Assembly: GCA_964433495.1 (NCBI GenBank) | Contig: CAYSRC010000003.1 | Span: 14,863-78,862, forward strand | From: CAYSRC01 sp964433495 | GTDB taxonomy: Bacteria > Bacillota > Clostridia > Oscillospirales > Ruminococcaceae | Reading direction: 5' to 3' | Length of the DNA: 64,000 bases | In this document: piece by piece, positions 18,697 to 29,767 of the stretch | How the letters are laid out: every line of letters begins with the position of its first letter | Numbering within the stretch: position 1 is the stretch's first letter | Made by a program: the position numbers and the translations under genes | Notes under the pieces: generated by a model | The model's database searches: none | Seen by the model: only the letters and a program-made list of their open reading frames with translations | Told to the model about the DNA's origin: nothing

Positions 18697-19923
18697 ATGA
18701 ACAACAAGCTTTGGACGAGGGATTTCACGATAATCACGCTCGGCTCGGTCGTGTCCATGCTGGGCAACGCCGTCTCGGGCTTTGCCATCGGTCTGCTCGC
18801 GCTCGACCTCACCGACTCGACCTTCTTTTACGCGCTCTTCATGGTTGTCTATTCGCTCCCGAGGATCGTGATGCCGATGCTCGCGGGGCCCTACCTCGAC
18901 AGGTTCTCGCGCAGAAAGGCGATCTACACGCTTGATTTCACGAGCGCGGGGCTCTATCTGCTCATCTTCTTTCTGATAAAGGGCGGGGTATTCAGCTACA
19001 TTCTGCTCATGCTGTTCAGCTTTGTCATCGGAAGCATTGACAGCGTATACACCATCGCCTATGACAGCTTTTACCCCAACCTCGTCAGCGAGGGCAACTT
19101 TTCAAAGGCGTATTCCATCTCGAGCATGATCTATCCTCTCGCCGCCATCATGACGCCCGTCGCGGCCTTTGTCTATGACGCGGTCGGCGTGACGCCGCTG
19201 TTTTTGTTCAATTCGTTTTCTTTTCTGGTCGCCGCCGTGTTCGAGACGATGGTGAGGACCGAGGAAAAGCACGCGACCCGGACGGACGGCGGGTTTGATT
19301 TCAAGCGATACCGCGAGGATTTCAAGGCGGGGCTGCGCTACATATCGACCGAAAAGGGACTGCTCGCGATAACGGCCTATTTTTGCATAACCTCGCTTTG
19401 CGATGCGTCCCTCGGCACCGTCATGCTTCCCTTTTTTAAAAGCGAAGCGTCGCTCGGCGTCGAGACCTATACCTTTATAAGCGCTCTCGGCGTGCTCGGC
19501 AGGCTCATCGGTGGGTTCATCCACTACCGCTTTCGGTATCCCGTCGACAAAAAGTTTACCATCGCCGCCTGCGTCTATTTCGGCGTCGCCGTCGTAAACG
19601 GCACGATTTTGTTCATGCCCGTCCCGCTCATGGCTGTTTTTCACTTTTTGTGCGGTGTCGCCGCGGTCACGTCGTTCAACATACGGATATCCTCGACGCA
19701 GAGCTACATCCCCGACAGCATGCGCGCGCGGTTTAACGGGGCCTTTTCGATGATGACGACGCTCGGCACCATCGTCGGTCAGCTCGCGTCGGGCGCGCTC
19801 GCCGAGGCCGTTCCCATGAGGGCGGTCGTGCTCCTCTTTTCGGCGCTCAACGCGGTCTCGGTCTTCGCTGTGGTCGTGCGCTCGCGAAAGCAGATAAGCC
19901 CCATCTACAACAGGCAGGTATAG
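18697..19923 (+). CDS. Major facilitator superfamily transporter
   Basis: Integral membrane transporter, 408 residues, with about 12 hydrophobic segments. It begins NNKLWTRDFTIITLGSVVSM and has the loop 2-3 motif region AGPYLDRFSRRKAIYTLD, which corresponds to MFS motif A (D-RxxRR). The family resembles MFS_3/enterobactin-exporter-like proteins, so efflux is likely but the substrate is not known. ATG at 18697 has GGGGAGG at 18683-18689. Divergent from metG across 276 bases without a clear shared promoter. Confidence 0.85.
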   Translation: MNNKLWTRDFTIITLGSVVSMLGNAVSGFAIGLLALDLTDSTFFYALFMVVYSLPRIVMPMLAGPYLDRFSRRKAIYTLDFTSAGLYLLIFFLIKGGVFSYILLMLFSFVIGSIDSVYTIAYDSFYPNLVSEGNFSKAYSISSMIYPLAAIMTPVAAFVYDAVGVTPLFLFNSFSFLVAAVFETMVRTEEKHATRTDGGFDFKRYREDFKAGLRYISTEKGLLAITAYFCITSLCDASLGTVMLPFFKSEASLGVETYTFISALGVLGRLIGGFIHYRFRYPVDKKFTIAACVYFGVAVVNGTILFMPVPLMAVFHFLCGVAAVTSFNIRISSTQSYIPDSMRARFNGAFSMMTTLGTIVGQLASGALAEAVPMRAVVLLFSALNAVSVFAVVVRSRKQISPIYNRQV

Positions 19924-20079
19924 CCGAAGGGGTCCGCGGGCCTCCGCGCGAAAGCACATGGGGCGGACGACGCGGGGATTGCAGGGCGTTTGTTTAGGGC
20001 TTTTGGTGAAAGCCGTCCGAACGCTCGCCGCGCGTACGCCCGTTCAATATTTAATACCCTGTATGGGAGGGATTTGACA

Positions 20080-20916
20080 ATGAAACGGATAGCGACGGTA
20101 CAGGATTTTTCCTGCGCGGGGCGGTGCTCGCTCACGGTGGCGCTGCCCATCGTCTCGGCGTGCGGAATAGAGTGCTGCTGCGTGCCGACGGCGGTTCTGT
20201 CTACCCACACCGGGGGCTTCAGCGGCTACACGCTGCGCGACCTCACCGACGACATAGCCCCGATAGCGGCGCACTGGGCGTCCCTTGACCTCGGCTTTGA
20301 CGCGCTTTACACGGGCTACCTCGCGAGTGAGCGGCAGATCGACCTTGTGTGCGACTTTGCGCGCCGCTTTCGCGGGGGCGGCTTTGTCGCCGTCGACCCC
20401 GCCATGGCCGACAACGGCGCGCTGTACGGCGGCTTTGATGTGCACTTTGCAAAAAGGATGGCGGGGCTTTGCGGCATGGCCGACATTGTCGTCCCCAACC
20501 TCACCGAGGCGGCGCTGCTGACGGGCAGGGAATACGACCCCGCGCCCGACAGGGACAGGGTGGGCGCGCTGCTCTGCGGCCTTTTGGCGCTCGGGGCGAA
20601 GAGCGCCGTCATCACGGGCGTCAGCTTTGCGCCGGGGCAGCTGGGCGCGGCGTTCATGGGCGCCGACGGGCGGATGGGCTATGCCTGCCGCGGCAGGGTC
20701 GAAAAGAGCTATCACGGGACGGGCGACATCTTTTCAAGTGTGCTCGTCTCGGCGCTGACGCAGGGCTTAAGCCTCGGGGACGCGTGCGACGCGGCGTGTG
20801 ATTTCACCACGACCTGTATCGCAAACACCGCAAAAGAGGCGGTCGACGAGCGCTACGGGGTGCTGTTCGAGCGCGAGCTCTACCGCCTGTGCGACCGCTT
20901 TTTGAAAAAGGTCTGA
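20080..20916 (+). CDS. pdxK: Pyridoxal/pyridoxamine kinase family protein
   Basis: Ribokinase-fold kinase phosphorylating pyridoxal, pyridoxamine or pyridoxine with ATP, 278 residues. The opening IATVQDFSCAGRCSLTVALP with later PTAVLSTHTGGF and DLGFDALYTGYLAS is typical of PdxY/PdxK-like enzymes, and GTGDIFSSVL is the anion hole with the catalytic Asp. Start ATG 20080 has GGGAGGGA upstream. B6 salvage is the likely role. The symbol is a family choice; PdxY cannot be excluded. Confidence 0.82.
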   Translation: MKRIATVQDFSCAGRCSLTVALPIVSACGIECCCVPTAVLSTHTGGFSGYTLRDLTDDIAPIAAHWASLDLGFDALYTGYLASERQIDLVCDFARRFRGGGFVAVDPAMADNGALYGGFDVHFAKRMAGLCGMADIVVPNLTEAALLTGREYDPAPDRDRVGALLCGLLALGAKSAVITGVSFAPGQLGAAFMGADGRMGYACRGRVEKSYHGTGDIFSSVLVSALTQGLSLGDACDAACDFTTTCIANTAKEAVDERYGVLFERELYRLCDRFLKKV

Positions 20917-21003
20917 CCCCCGGGTGCTGCGGACGGGCCGCGCCGTCAAACCGATGTTAAACGGTATCTCTCCGGCCGAAGGGCACGGTTTCATGAAGAA
21001 GTT

Positions 21004-21044
21004 AAAGGGCAGGGCAGACCCAAACGGTTTGCCTGCCCTTTCTG
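21004..21044 (+). terminator. Probable terminator after pdxK
   Basis: AAAGGGCAGG plus GCAGACC pairs with GGTTTGC plus CTGCCCTTT around a small loop. The tail is TTTCTGTTG, a weak T run. It lies about 90 bases after the stop. Confidence 0.55.
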
Positions 21045-21111
21045 TTGTCGCCGAAAAGGCAGGAGAAAACCCCTGTTGTACCGGGGGTAGGAAAAATGCT
21101 TCGGCATAAGC

Positions 21112-21150
21112 CAAGGACGCGACATACTTTTTGGTATGCCGCGTCCTTGC
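21112..21150. repeat. Long hairpin without a T run
   Basis: AAGGACGCGACATAC pairs with GTATGCCGCGTCCTT with one mismatch around a TTTTTG loop. No T run follows on either strand, so it is not an ordinary terminator. The rest of 20917-21419 holds no gene that I recognise. Confidence 0.5.
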
Positions 21151-21419
21151 AAAACACAAGAGCTAATATGATAGGTTGAAAGTGTACGGTATTCAGTCCC
21201 CGAACAGAGGACTTGCAGTGCAAAAAGTGTGATTGAAGCTCTTTTTCAGCGCCCCCTTTAGGGGCAGAGTTCGTAACTGTCCCTTTTAAGGGTTCTTCTG
21301 TCTACTATCTATTGACTTTTGCGGTTCAACGCGTGGTTTTGATTCCGCATGACCCGTTCGGCGTAAGTCCGGCCCGCCGCTCAAAAGACGGGGGATGCTT
21401 TTGCTGCGGCCCGTAAAGC

Positions 21420-21926
21420 TCAAAGACGCTGTGTTACGGCGCTGTTCAGCTCGAGCCGCATGTATATGGAGGTGTCAAGCGGGCTGCCGTTGTAGCGCGC
21501 GGTCTCCTCAAAGCCGAATTTTTTGTACAGACCGAGCGCGTCCTTTAAAAAGGGGAGCGTGTCGAGCAGCATGACGGCATATCCCATGCGGCGCGCATCG
21601 TCCGCTGCGCTTTTAATAAGGGCGCCGCCGATGCCGTTTGAGCGGAAACAGGGCCTTACGTACAGCCGCTTCATCTCACAGCGGCGCTCGTCAAGACGAC
21701 GCAACCCGACGCAGCCCGCGGGCATGCCGTCCAAAAAGGCTATGCGAAGGCAGCCCGAAGGGGGGCCGTATTTTTCCTCGAGCTTTTGCAGCTCGCGGTC
21801 ATAGTGCTGCATCTCCGGGTACCCTTTAAACTGCTCGTCGCCCTGTGTGAGCATGTCGGTGTACTCCTTGAACAGGACTTTTATCTCCTCAACGTGCCGA
21901 AGCCCGTCCTCGATTTGAAGCTTCAT
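21420..21926 (-). CDS. GNAT family N-acetyltransferase
   Basis: Acetyl-CoA dependent acetyltransferase, 168 residues, of the type described for small-molecule or peptide substrates. The cofactor-binding region is MKRLYVRPCFRSNGIGGALI, containing the R/Q-x-x-G-x-G/A loop as RSNGIG, followed by MLLDTLPFLKDALGLYKKFG, the C-terminal beta strand and helix common to the fold. The N-terminus carries VKEIKVLFKEYTDML-like helices. Substrate unknown. It lies 66 bases after the histidine phosphatase gene on the same strand, so the two may be co-transcribed. Confidence 0.8.
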   Translation of the reverse strand: MKLQIEDGLRHVEEIKVLFKEYTDMLTQGDEQFKGYPEMQHYDRELQKLEEKYGPPSGCLRIAFLDGMPAGCVGLRRLDERRCEMKRLYVRPCFRSNGIGGALIKSAADDARRMGYAVMLLDTLPFLKDALGLYKKFGFEETARYNGSPLDTSIYMRLELNSAVTQRL

Positions 21927-21992
21927 CGTTTAACCTCTCCTGCCGGGGCAATAATTACGGTGACAGGTCTTATCGCCGTGCATGAAAGGCGC

Positions 21993-22658
21993 TCAGTCAT
22001 CGGCGCAGTCGTCCGCGAAGGCGGTGTCCTCGCCCTCACCCTCGCAGAGCGGCACCTGCGCGACGGCCTCGACCACCGGCTGCCGCAGGAACAGCGACGG
22101 GTCGGCGAGCACGGTGTAGCCGCAGCCGGGCGCGGGGTTCCACTCATAGGGCTCTGCCTTGGGGTAGGCGAGGGCAGCCATGATTAGGCTTATCACGTCC
22201 GCATGCGTTATCACCGCGCACGAGCGCATCCCCCTTGACATCGCGTCGGTGACGATGTCCGCAAACCCGTTCACGACGCGGCCGTAAAAGCGCTCGGCCG
22301 GCTCGACTCCGTCGGGGACAAAGCCGCTTTTGGGTGCGGCCCAGCGGCAGAACTCGTCGTCGCTTTTAAGCTCCTCGAGCGTCCTGCCCTCAAAGCGCCC
22401 GAAGGCCGCCTCGGTGATCGCGTCGCACACGATCGTCTCACACCCGGGGAACAGAATCTCGGCCGTCTGCCGGGCCCTGCGCAGGGGGCTTGTGTAGACA
22501 GCGTCGACATAGGGATAGCGGGTGTCGCCCGAAAGGCGCTCGAGCTCATCGCGTCCCTCGTCACTGAGCGGGATGTCGGTCCCCGAGCCGCAGTAGATCC
22601 CCTTTTCGTTGGCTTCGGTCAAGCCGTGGCGTATCAGATGAAATTTATAGGTTTTCAC
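21993..22658 (-). CDS. Histidine phosphatase family protein
   Basis: Phosphoglycerate mutase-like phosphatase, 221 residues from a GTG at 22658 with GGGAGG six bases upstream; a distal TTG is less supported. The catalytic RHG motif is in HLIRHGLTEANEKG, with the second histidine in VITHADVISLIMAAL. SPLRRARQTAEI is the family substrate arginine. Members include alpha-ribazole phosphatase CobC, fructose bisphosphatase-like and broad acid phosphatases; no cobalamin genes adjoin, so the substrate stays open. Confidence 0.82.
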   Translation of the reverse strand: MKTYKFHLIRHGLTEANEKGIYCGSGTDIPLSDEGRDELERLSGDTRYPYVDAVYTSPLRRARQTAEILFPGCETIVCDAITEAAFGRFEGRTLEELKSDDEFCRWAAPKSGFVPDGVEPAERFYGRVVNGFADIVTDAMSRGMRSCAVITHADVISLIMAALAYPKAEPYEWNPAPGCGYTVLADPSLFLRQPVVEAVAQVPLCEGEGEDTAFADDCADD

Positions 22659-22712
22659 AGTGTCCTCCCGAGGGAATTTATGTCTGTTTTTCGACAAAAA
22701 AGGTCAATAAAC

Positions 22713-22741
22713 TTTACAAAGTGCCGTTTATATCTTATAAT
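22713..22741 (+). promoter_or_regulatory. Sigma-A promoter of the XRE regulator
   Basis: TTTACA at 22713-22718 and a perfect TATAAT at 22736-22741 are 17 bases apart. The region is AT-rich against a GC-rich genome. It is 44 bases upstream of the ATG and divergent from the histidine phosphatase gene. Confidence 0.85.
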
Positions 22742-22785
22742 TAAACCTACATGTCACATTATTTAAGTGAAGAAGGGAATGCAGT

Positions 22786-23478
22786 ATGCCCTCCGCAAAC
22801 TTCAGCCGTATCTTAACGCTTTTGCGAAAAGAACGGGGAATCACCCAAAAAGAGGCCGCCGCAAGCCTGGGCGTTTCGCAGGCGTTGCTGTCCCATTACG
22901 AAAAGGGGATTCGCGAATGCGGGCTTGATTTTGTCGTCCGCGCCGCCGACTTTTACGGCGTTTCGTGCGACTATCTTTTAGGGCGCTCGCCCGACAGAAA
23001 CGGCTCGACCCTCACAGTCGACGACCTGCCCGAGGACGACCAAAGCTACGACAAGCATTACCGCGGCAGCGTGCTGCCCGTTCTCAACAAAAAGCTGTTG
23101 ACAAATTCGCTCTTTATCCTGTACGACCTGCTGCTGCGGGCCGCAAGCTCCAAGTTGGTGGGAGAGGTCTCCGCCTATCTGATGACGGCCTATTACAAGA
23201 TGTTCAGAAGGGTTTACGGCGCAAACCCCAAAAATTCGACCAACATGTTCTCGGTGCCCGACAGCGTCTATTCGGGCTATGCCGACGCGCAGATGAGCAG
23301 GAGCGACGCCAAAATCTGCGCGATGCTCGAGGGCGAACGGCTGCTCGACATCGAGCCCGAGCAGGGCGTCGAGGCGCTGACGCTGACGACCGAGCACCTC
23401 ACGCAGGAGTATCCGCAGCACTCGTCGGCGCTGTTTAACCTCATCAAGCAGACCGAGCGCGGGATTATGAACGAATAG
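22786..23478 (+). CDS. XRE-family helix-turn-helix regulator
   Basis: Likely DNA-binding regulator, 230 residues. The first 65 residues form a Cro/C1-type HTH: ILTLLRKERGITQKEAAASL, then GVSQALLSHYEKGIRECG and FYGVSCDYLLGRSPDR. Residues 80-230 are a helical domain without recognised motif, with LLLRAASSKLVGEVSAYLM and a C-terminal LIKQTERGIMNE. It has its own promoter at 22713 and a strong terminator after it, so it is monocistronic. Its ligand is not predictable. Confidence 0.82.
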   Translation: MPSANFSRILTLLRKERGITQKEAAASLGVSQALLSHYEKGIRECGLDFVVRAADFYGVSCDYLLGRSPDRNGSTLTVDDLPEDDQSYDKHYRGSVLPVLNKKLLTNSLFILYDLLLRAASSKLVGEVSAYLMTAYYKMFRRVYGANPKNSTNMFSVPDSVYSGYADAQMSRSDAKICAMLEGERLLDIEPEQGVEALTLTTEHLTQEYPQHSSALFNLIKQTERGIMNE

Positions 23479-23512
23479 CGGTTTCTTCTGCTTCTTCGAT
23501 ATCGGTCAACGC

Positions 23513-23545
23513 GCGGTGCGGCTTTTAGGCCGCACCGCTTTTTGT
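23513..23545 (+). terminator. Terminator of the XRE regulator
   Basis: GCGGTGCGGC (23513-23522) pairs perfectly with GCCGCACCGC (23529-23538) around a six-base loop, then TTTTTGTTGTTTT. About 35 bases after the stop. Confidence 0.92.
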
Positions 23546-23810
23546 TGTTTTGCTTCGGGGCGCTCTCACGGGTAAAAGGATGTTCCCGCGGGTGAAACCG
23601 CCTGAGCGCGTATGCTTACCGGGGGCAAAGGTCCGCTATGGACAGGCCTTACCGTTCGGTGCGGCCCGCCGCTTCAGCATCATTTTGAAAAAGAAAACCG
23701 ATGTCTGCGGGGAGGGGAGACCGGCAACAGGCCTCCCGTCGGCCCGCAGACCGCGCTTGCACGTTTGATTATGAATGATTTCCTTAGGCGATTTTACTTT
23801 ATAGGACAGA
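23546..23810. other. Intergenic region, nothing recognised
   Basis: The roughly 265 bases between the XRE terminator and the end of secA hold short open frames only. No RNA element was identified. Confidence 0.4.
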
Positions 23811-26546
<2,736 letters not shown>

Positions 26547-26606
26547 TGTTATATGCTACCTCACAAACAGTTTTGATGTGTCCTTGCGCTCGTTACATAC
26601 CTCATC

Positions 26607-26636
26607 ATTTTACTCTTATATACTATACAATGTCAA
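26607..26636 (-). promoter_or_regulatory. Sigma-A promoter of secA
   Basis: On the minus strand TTGACA (26631-26636) and TAAAAT (26607-26612) have an 18-base spacer. About 60 bases upstream of the secA start. Confidence 0.75.
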
Positions 26637-26672
26637 ATTTTGCGCACAAGGGGGTTTTTGACGAATTTGTTA

Positions 26673-26701
26673 TTGAAATAAACTGTTCGGTTAGATATAC
26701 T
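26673..26701 (+). promoter_or_regulatory. Sigma-A promoter of the NifU-like/GGGtGRT pair
   Basis: TTGAAA at 26673-26678 and TATACT at 26696-26701 are separated by 17 bases, 40 bases before the ATG. It is divergent from the secA promoter within about 40 bases. Confidence 0.85.
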
Positions 26702-26741
26702 ATATTCAGCGCAATGTTTTACAAACCGAAAGGAGTAAAAA

Positions 26742-27434
26742 ATGAACTATTCACATGAAGTGGAGCGCATGTGTCCGATAGCCAAAGGGCCCAAGCACGG
26801 CCCCGCGCCCATCCCCGAGGAGGGCAAATGGGTCAAGGCATATCAGGTCGGCGACATCTCGGGCCTCACCCACGGCGTCGGCTGGTGCGCGCCTCAGCAG
26901 GGGGCGTGCAAGCTTACCCTCAACGTAAAAGAGGGCGTCATCGAAGAGGCGCTCGTCGAGACGCTGGGCTGCTCGGGCATGACCCATTCGGCCGCCATGG
27001 CCGCCGAGATCCTCCCCGGCAAGACGATCCTTGAGGCGCTCAACACCGACCTTGTGTGCGACGCCATCAACGTCGCCATGCGCGAGCTGTTCCTCCAGAT
27101 CGTCTACGGCAGGACGCAGACTGCGTTCTCAGAAAACGGCCTGCCCATCGGCGCGTCGCTTGAGGACCTCGGCAAGGGCCTGCGCTCGCAGGTCGGCACC
27201 ATGTTCTCCACCGCCGCCAAGGGTGTCCGCTATCTCGAGATGGCCGAGGGCTATGTCCTCTCGATCGCCCTCGACGAGAACGACGAGGTCATCGGCTACA
27301 AGTTTGTCCGCCTCGGCAAGATGCTCGAGGACATCCGCCACGGGGTCGACCCCAAAGAGGCGTATGAAAAGAACACCGGCACCTACGGCAGATATGACAG
27401 CGCGGCAAAGTACGTCGACCCGCGCGAAGAATAA
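26742..27434 (+). CDS. NifU-like iron-sulfur scaffold family protein
   Basis: Protein of 230 residues resembling the N-terminal NifU/IscU scaffold fold, but not a standard IscU or SufU. The core shows ETLGCSGMTHSAAMAAEIL (Cys77), which resembles the scaffold Gly-Cys-x-(x)-S/A-S signature, followed by GKTILEALNTD. More cysteines occur at 11, 49, 56 and 106, so iron-sulfur or metal binding is possible. The C-terminal half holds KGVRYLEMAEGYVLSIALDE. An AAAGGAG site precedes the ATG. It is followed 18 bases later by the GGGtGRT gene; the two are found together as annotated pairs in other Firmicutes. Function is unknown. Confidence 0.78.
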   Translation: MNYSHEVERMCPIAKGPKHGPAPIPEEGKWVKAYQVGDISGLTHGVGWCAPQQGACKLTLNVKEGVIEEALVETLGCSGMTHSAAMAAEILPGKTILEALNTDLVCDAINVAMRELFLQIVYGRTQTAFSENGLPIGASLEDLGKGLRSQVGTMFSTAAKGVRYLEMAEGYVLSIALDENDEVIGYKFVRLGKMLEDIRHGVDPKEAYEKNTGTYGRYDSAAKYVDPREE

Positions 27435-27452
27435 GAAAGGAGGAAGACGACA

Positions 27453-28451
27453 ATGGCAAATTTTGAAGGCAAAGAGAGAAGAATGGCCAAGATAGACGCT
27501 TTCCTCAAGGAAAACGGCTTTGAGTCGATGGAGGCGTGCCGCGAGCTCGCGCTCTCGAAGGGCATCGACGTCGAAAAGATTGTCAAGGGCGTGCAGCCCA
27601 TCGCGTTTGAAAACGCCGTTTGGGCGTACACGCTGGGCGTCGCGCTCGCGCTCAAGAGGGGCGCGGACAAGGCCGACAAGGCCGCCGAGGTCATCGGCGA
27701 GGGCCTTGAGGCCTTCTGCATCCCGGGCTCGGTCGCCGAGCAGCGCAACGTCGGCCGCGGGCACGGCAACCTCGGCGCGATGCTTCTGCGCGAGGAGACC
27801 GACTGCTTCTGCTTCCTCGCGGGGCACGAGTCGTTCGCTGCGGCCGAGGGCGCGATAGGCATCGCGAGAACCGCCAACAAGGCGAGGACGAAGCCCCTTC
27901 GCGTCATCCTCAACGGGCTCGGCAAGGACGCGGCATATATCATCTCCCGCATCAACGGCTTCACCTATGTCGAGACCGACTTCGACTTCCTCACGGGCGA
28001 GGTCAAGATTGTGCGCGAGGTTAAGTTCTCGGACGGCGAGCGCGCGGCGGTTCGCTGCTACGGCGCAAACGACGTGCTCGAGGGCGTCGCAATCATGAAG
28101 CTCGAGCGCGTCGACGTGTCCATAACCGGCAACTCGACCAACCCCACCCGCTTCCAGCACCTCGTCGCCGGCACCTACAAAAAGTGGGCCAACGAGAACG
28201 GCGTCAAGTACTTCTCGGTCGCGTCGGGCGGCGGCACCGGCCGCACGCTTCACCCCGACAATGTCGCCGCAGGCCCCGCATCCTACGGCCTCACCGACTC
28301 GATGGGCCGTATGCACGGCGACGCGCAGTTCGCGGGCTCGTCCTCTGTCCCTGCGCACGTCGAGATGATGGGCCTTATCGGCGCGGGCAACAACCCCATG
28401 GTCGGCATGACCGTCGCGTGCGCCGTCGCGGTCAGCGAGGCGCTGAGGTAA
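27453..28451 (+). CDS. GGGtGRT family protein
   Basis: Protein of 332 residues with the diagnostic GGGTGRT at residues 259-265 (context SVASGGGTGRTLHPD). This matches a small family named for the motif, whose function is not established. Other conserved-looking stretches are VGRGHGNLGAM near 100, FLAGHESFAAAEGAIGIART near 122 and ITGNSTNPTRFQH near 224, and a C-terminal SSSVPAHVEMMGLIGAGNNP. No signal peptide or membrane segment. It shares a transcript with the NifU-like gene and has a strong GAAAGGAGG ribosome binding site. A glycine-rich loop plus Asp/His-rich segments suggest ligand binding, but this is inference. Confidence 0.85.
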   Translation: MANFEGKERRMAKIDAFLKENGFESMEACRELALSKGIDVEKIVKGVQPIAFENAVWAYTLGVALALKRGADKADKAAEVIGEGLEAFCIPGSVAEQRNVGRGHGNLGAMLLREETDCFCFLAGHESFAAAEGAIGIARTANKARTKPLRVILNGLGKDAAYIISRINGFTYVETDFDFLTGEVKIVREVKFSDGERAAVRCYGANDVLEGVAIMKLERVDVSITGNSTNPTRFQHLVAGTYKKWANENGVKYFSVASGGGTGRTLHPDNVAAGPASYGLTDSMGRMHGDAQFAGSSSVPAHVEMMGLIGAGNNPMVGMTVACAVAVSEALR

Positions 28452-28501
28452 GGTCTGCGCCGAGCCTTCGGCCGGTTGTTCCGCACAAATCGCTTTCTTT
28501 C

Positions 28502-28536
28502 GAAAAGGGTCGCTTTGCGGCCCTTTTCTTTTTTTC
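28502..28536 (+). terminator. Terminator of the NifU-like/GGGtGRT operon
   Basis: GAAAAGGGTCGC pairs with GCGGCCCTTTTC around TTT, then seven T. About 50 bases after the stop. Confidence 0.92.
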
Positions 28537-28792
28537 GGTTTTGTTATATTATATAAGGGTACGGCGCTTAAGCCTTGAGCGCGCTGAGGGCCGCCCTTTG
28601 GCGGCGCAGACGTCTGCGTCGGGGGGCTCGGCGGACATAGTTCGGCGCAAAGCCGTGCTCTGTTCGGCGCTTTTGCCGTCCGCGCGGTCTTTGTGCCGAG
28701 TGGTTTCGTTTGCTGCGGCGTTCGCGCAAAGATGCCCGAAGGCGGCGGGCGGTTAAAAGAAGGCGACAATAAATTAAGGATAAGGGGACAAT
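28537..28792. other. Intergenic region
   Basis: About 250 GC-rich bases before the nucleoside hydrolase gene. ATATTATATAAGGG near 28545-28560 is AT-rich and could include a promoter, but no paired -35 box was clear. No gene recognised. Confidence 0.35.
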
Positions 28793-29725
28793 ATGGAAAA
28801 GAGAAGGGTTATACTTGACGTCGACACAGGCTCGGACGACGCCGTCGCGATCATTGCGGCGGCCCTATCGGAGGCTGTAGACCTGCGGGCGGTTTGTACC
28901 GTGGCGGGCAACCTGCCTGTTGACAACACCACCGACAACACACTGCGGGTGATGTCGCTGCTGGGCTCGGACATCCCGGTCTACCGCGGCTGCAACGGCG
29001 CGCTGGTCAAGTCGATGACGCGTCCGAAGCACGAGGAGCTTTCGATCCATCCCCGCTCGCTGCCGCTGCCCGAGTCGGACAAAACGGTCGAAAAGCTCAG
29101 CGCGCCGCAGTTTTATGTCGATTATCTCAACGGGGCGAGCGAGCCCGTGACGATTGTCGCGGTGGGGCCGCTCACCAACCTCGCCGTCGCGCTCATGCTC
29201 GACGGCGGCATCGTGAAAAACATCGAGGAAATCGTGATCATGGGGGGCGGCGGCAACGTCTTCAACATGCCCAACGAGTCCGAGTACAACATTTGGTTTG
29301 ACCCCGAGGGGGCCGAAAAGGTCATGCGGTGCGGCGCAAAGATCACGATGGCGCCGCTCGACGCGACCCACAAGGCGCTGATAACCCTTGACGACTGCAA
29401 GCGCTTTCGCGCCTGCGGCACGCCGTGGGGCGACTTTGCCGCCGAGATGTGCGAGCACAGGATAAGGGTGCACTCGCAGCACGCCGAAAGTCTTGAGCTG
29501 CCCGACTCGGCGCCCGTCCACGACCCGCTGTGCATCGCCTATCTCATCGACCCGACGGTGCTTAAGGATGTGCGGACGCTCAACTGCCGCGTCGGCTTTG
29601 CGGGCGGCGAGGAGGGCAAAACGGTGCTTTCGGACGATAAAGAAGCCAATGTCCGCTTCGCCTTTTCGGCGGACAGGAAAAAGTTTGCCGACATCCTGTG
29701 CAATCTGTTTGCGAAAAAGGCCTGA
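28793..29725 (+). CDS. Inosine-uridine type nucleoside hydrolase
   Basis: N-ribohydrolase cleaving ribonucleosides to base and ribose, 310 residues. The calcium-binding signature DVDTGSDDAVAI (Asp at 9, 11, 15 and 16) is at the N-terminus, and the second family signature is ETIVIMGG-like here as EEIVIMGGGGNVFNMPNESEY. VTIVAVGPLTNLAVAL and the C-terminal PVHDPLCIAYLIDP carry the metal-coordinating Asp and the active-site His. AAGGATAAGGGG precedes the ATG. First gene of a likely catabolic/salvage operon. Confidence 0.92.
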   Translation: MEKRRVILDVDTGSDDAVAIIAAALSEAVDLRAVCTVAGNLPVDNTTDNTLRVMSLLGSDIPVYRGCNGALVKSMTRPKHEELSIHPRSLPLPESDKTVEKLSAPQFYVDYLNGASEPVTIVAVGPLTNLAVALMLDGGIVKNIEEIVIMGGGGNVFNMPNESEYNIWFDPEGAEKVMRCGAKITMAPLDATHKALITLDDCKRFRACGTPWGDFAAEMCEHRIRVHSQHAESLELPDSAPVHDPLCIAYLIDPTVLKDVRTLNCRVGFAGGEEGKTVLSDDKEANVRFAFSADRKKFADILCNLFAKKA

Positions 29726-29767
29726 AACGGCCCGATCGTTTTTGTGATTTGATTTAAGGGGATAGCT

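Noticed and set aside
27129..28769. A 546-residue minus-strand open frame over the GGGtGRT gene
   Set aside because: Composition and lack of motif show it is a shadow; the plus-strand pair has promoter, ribosome sites and terminator.
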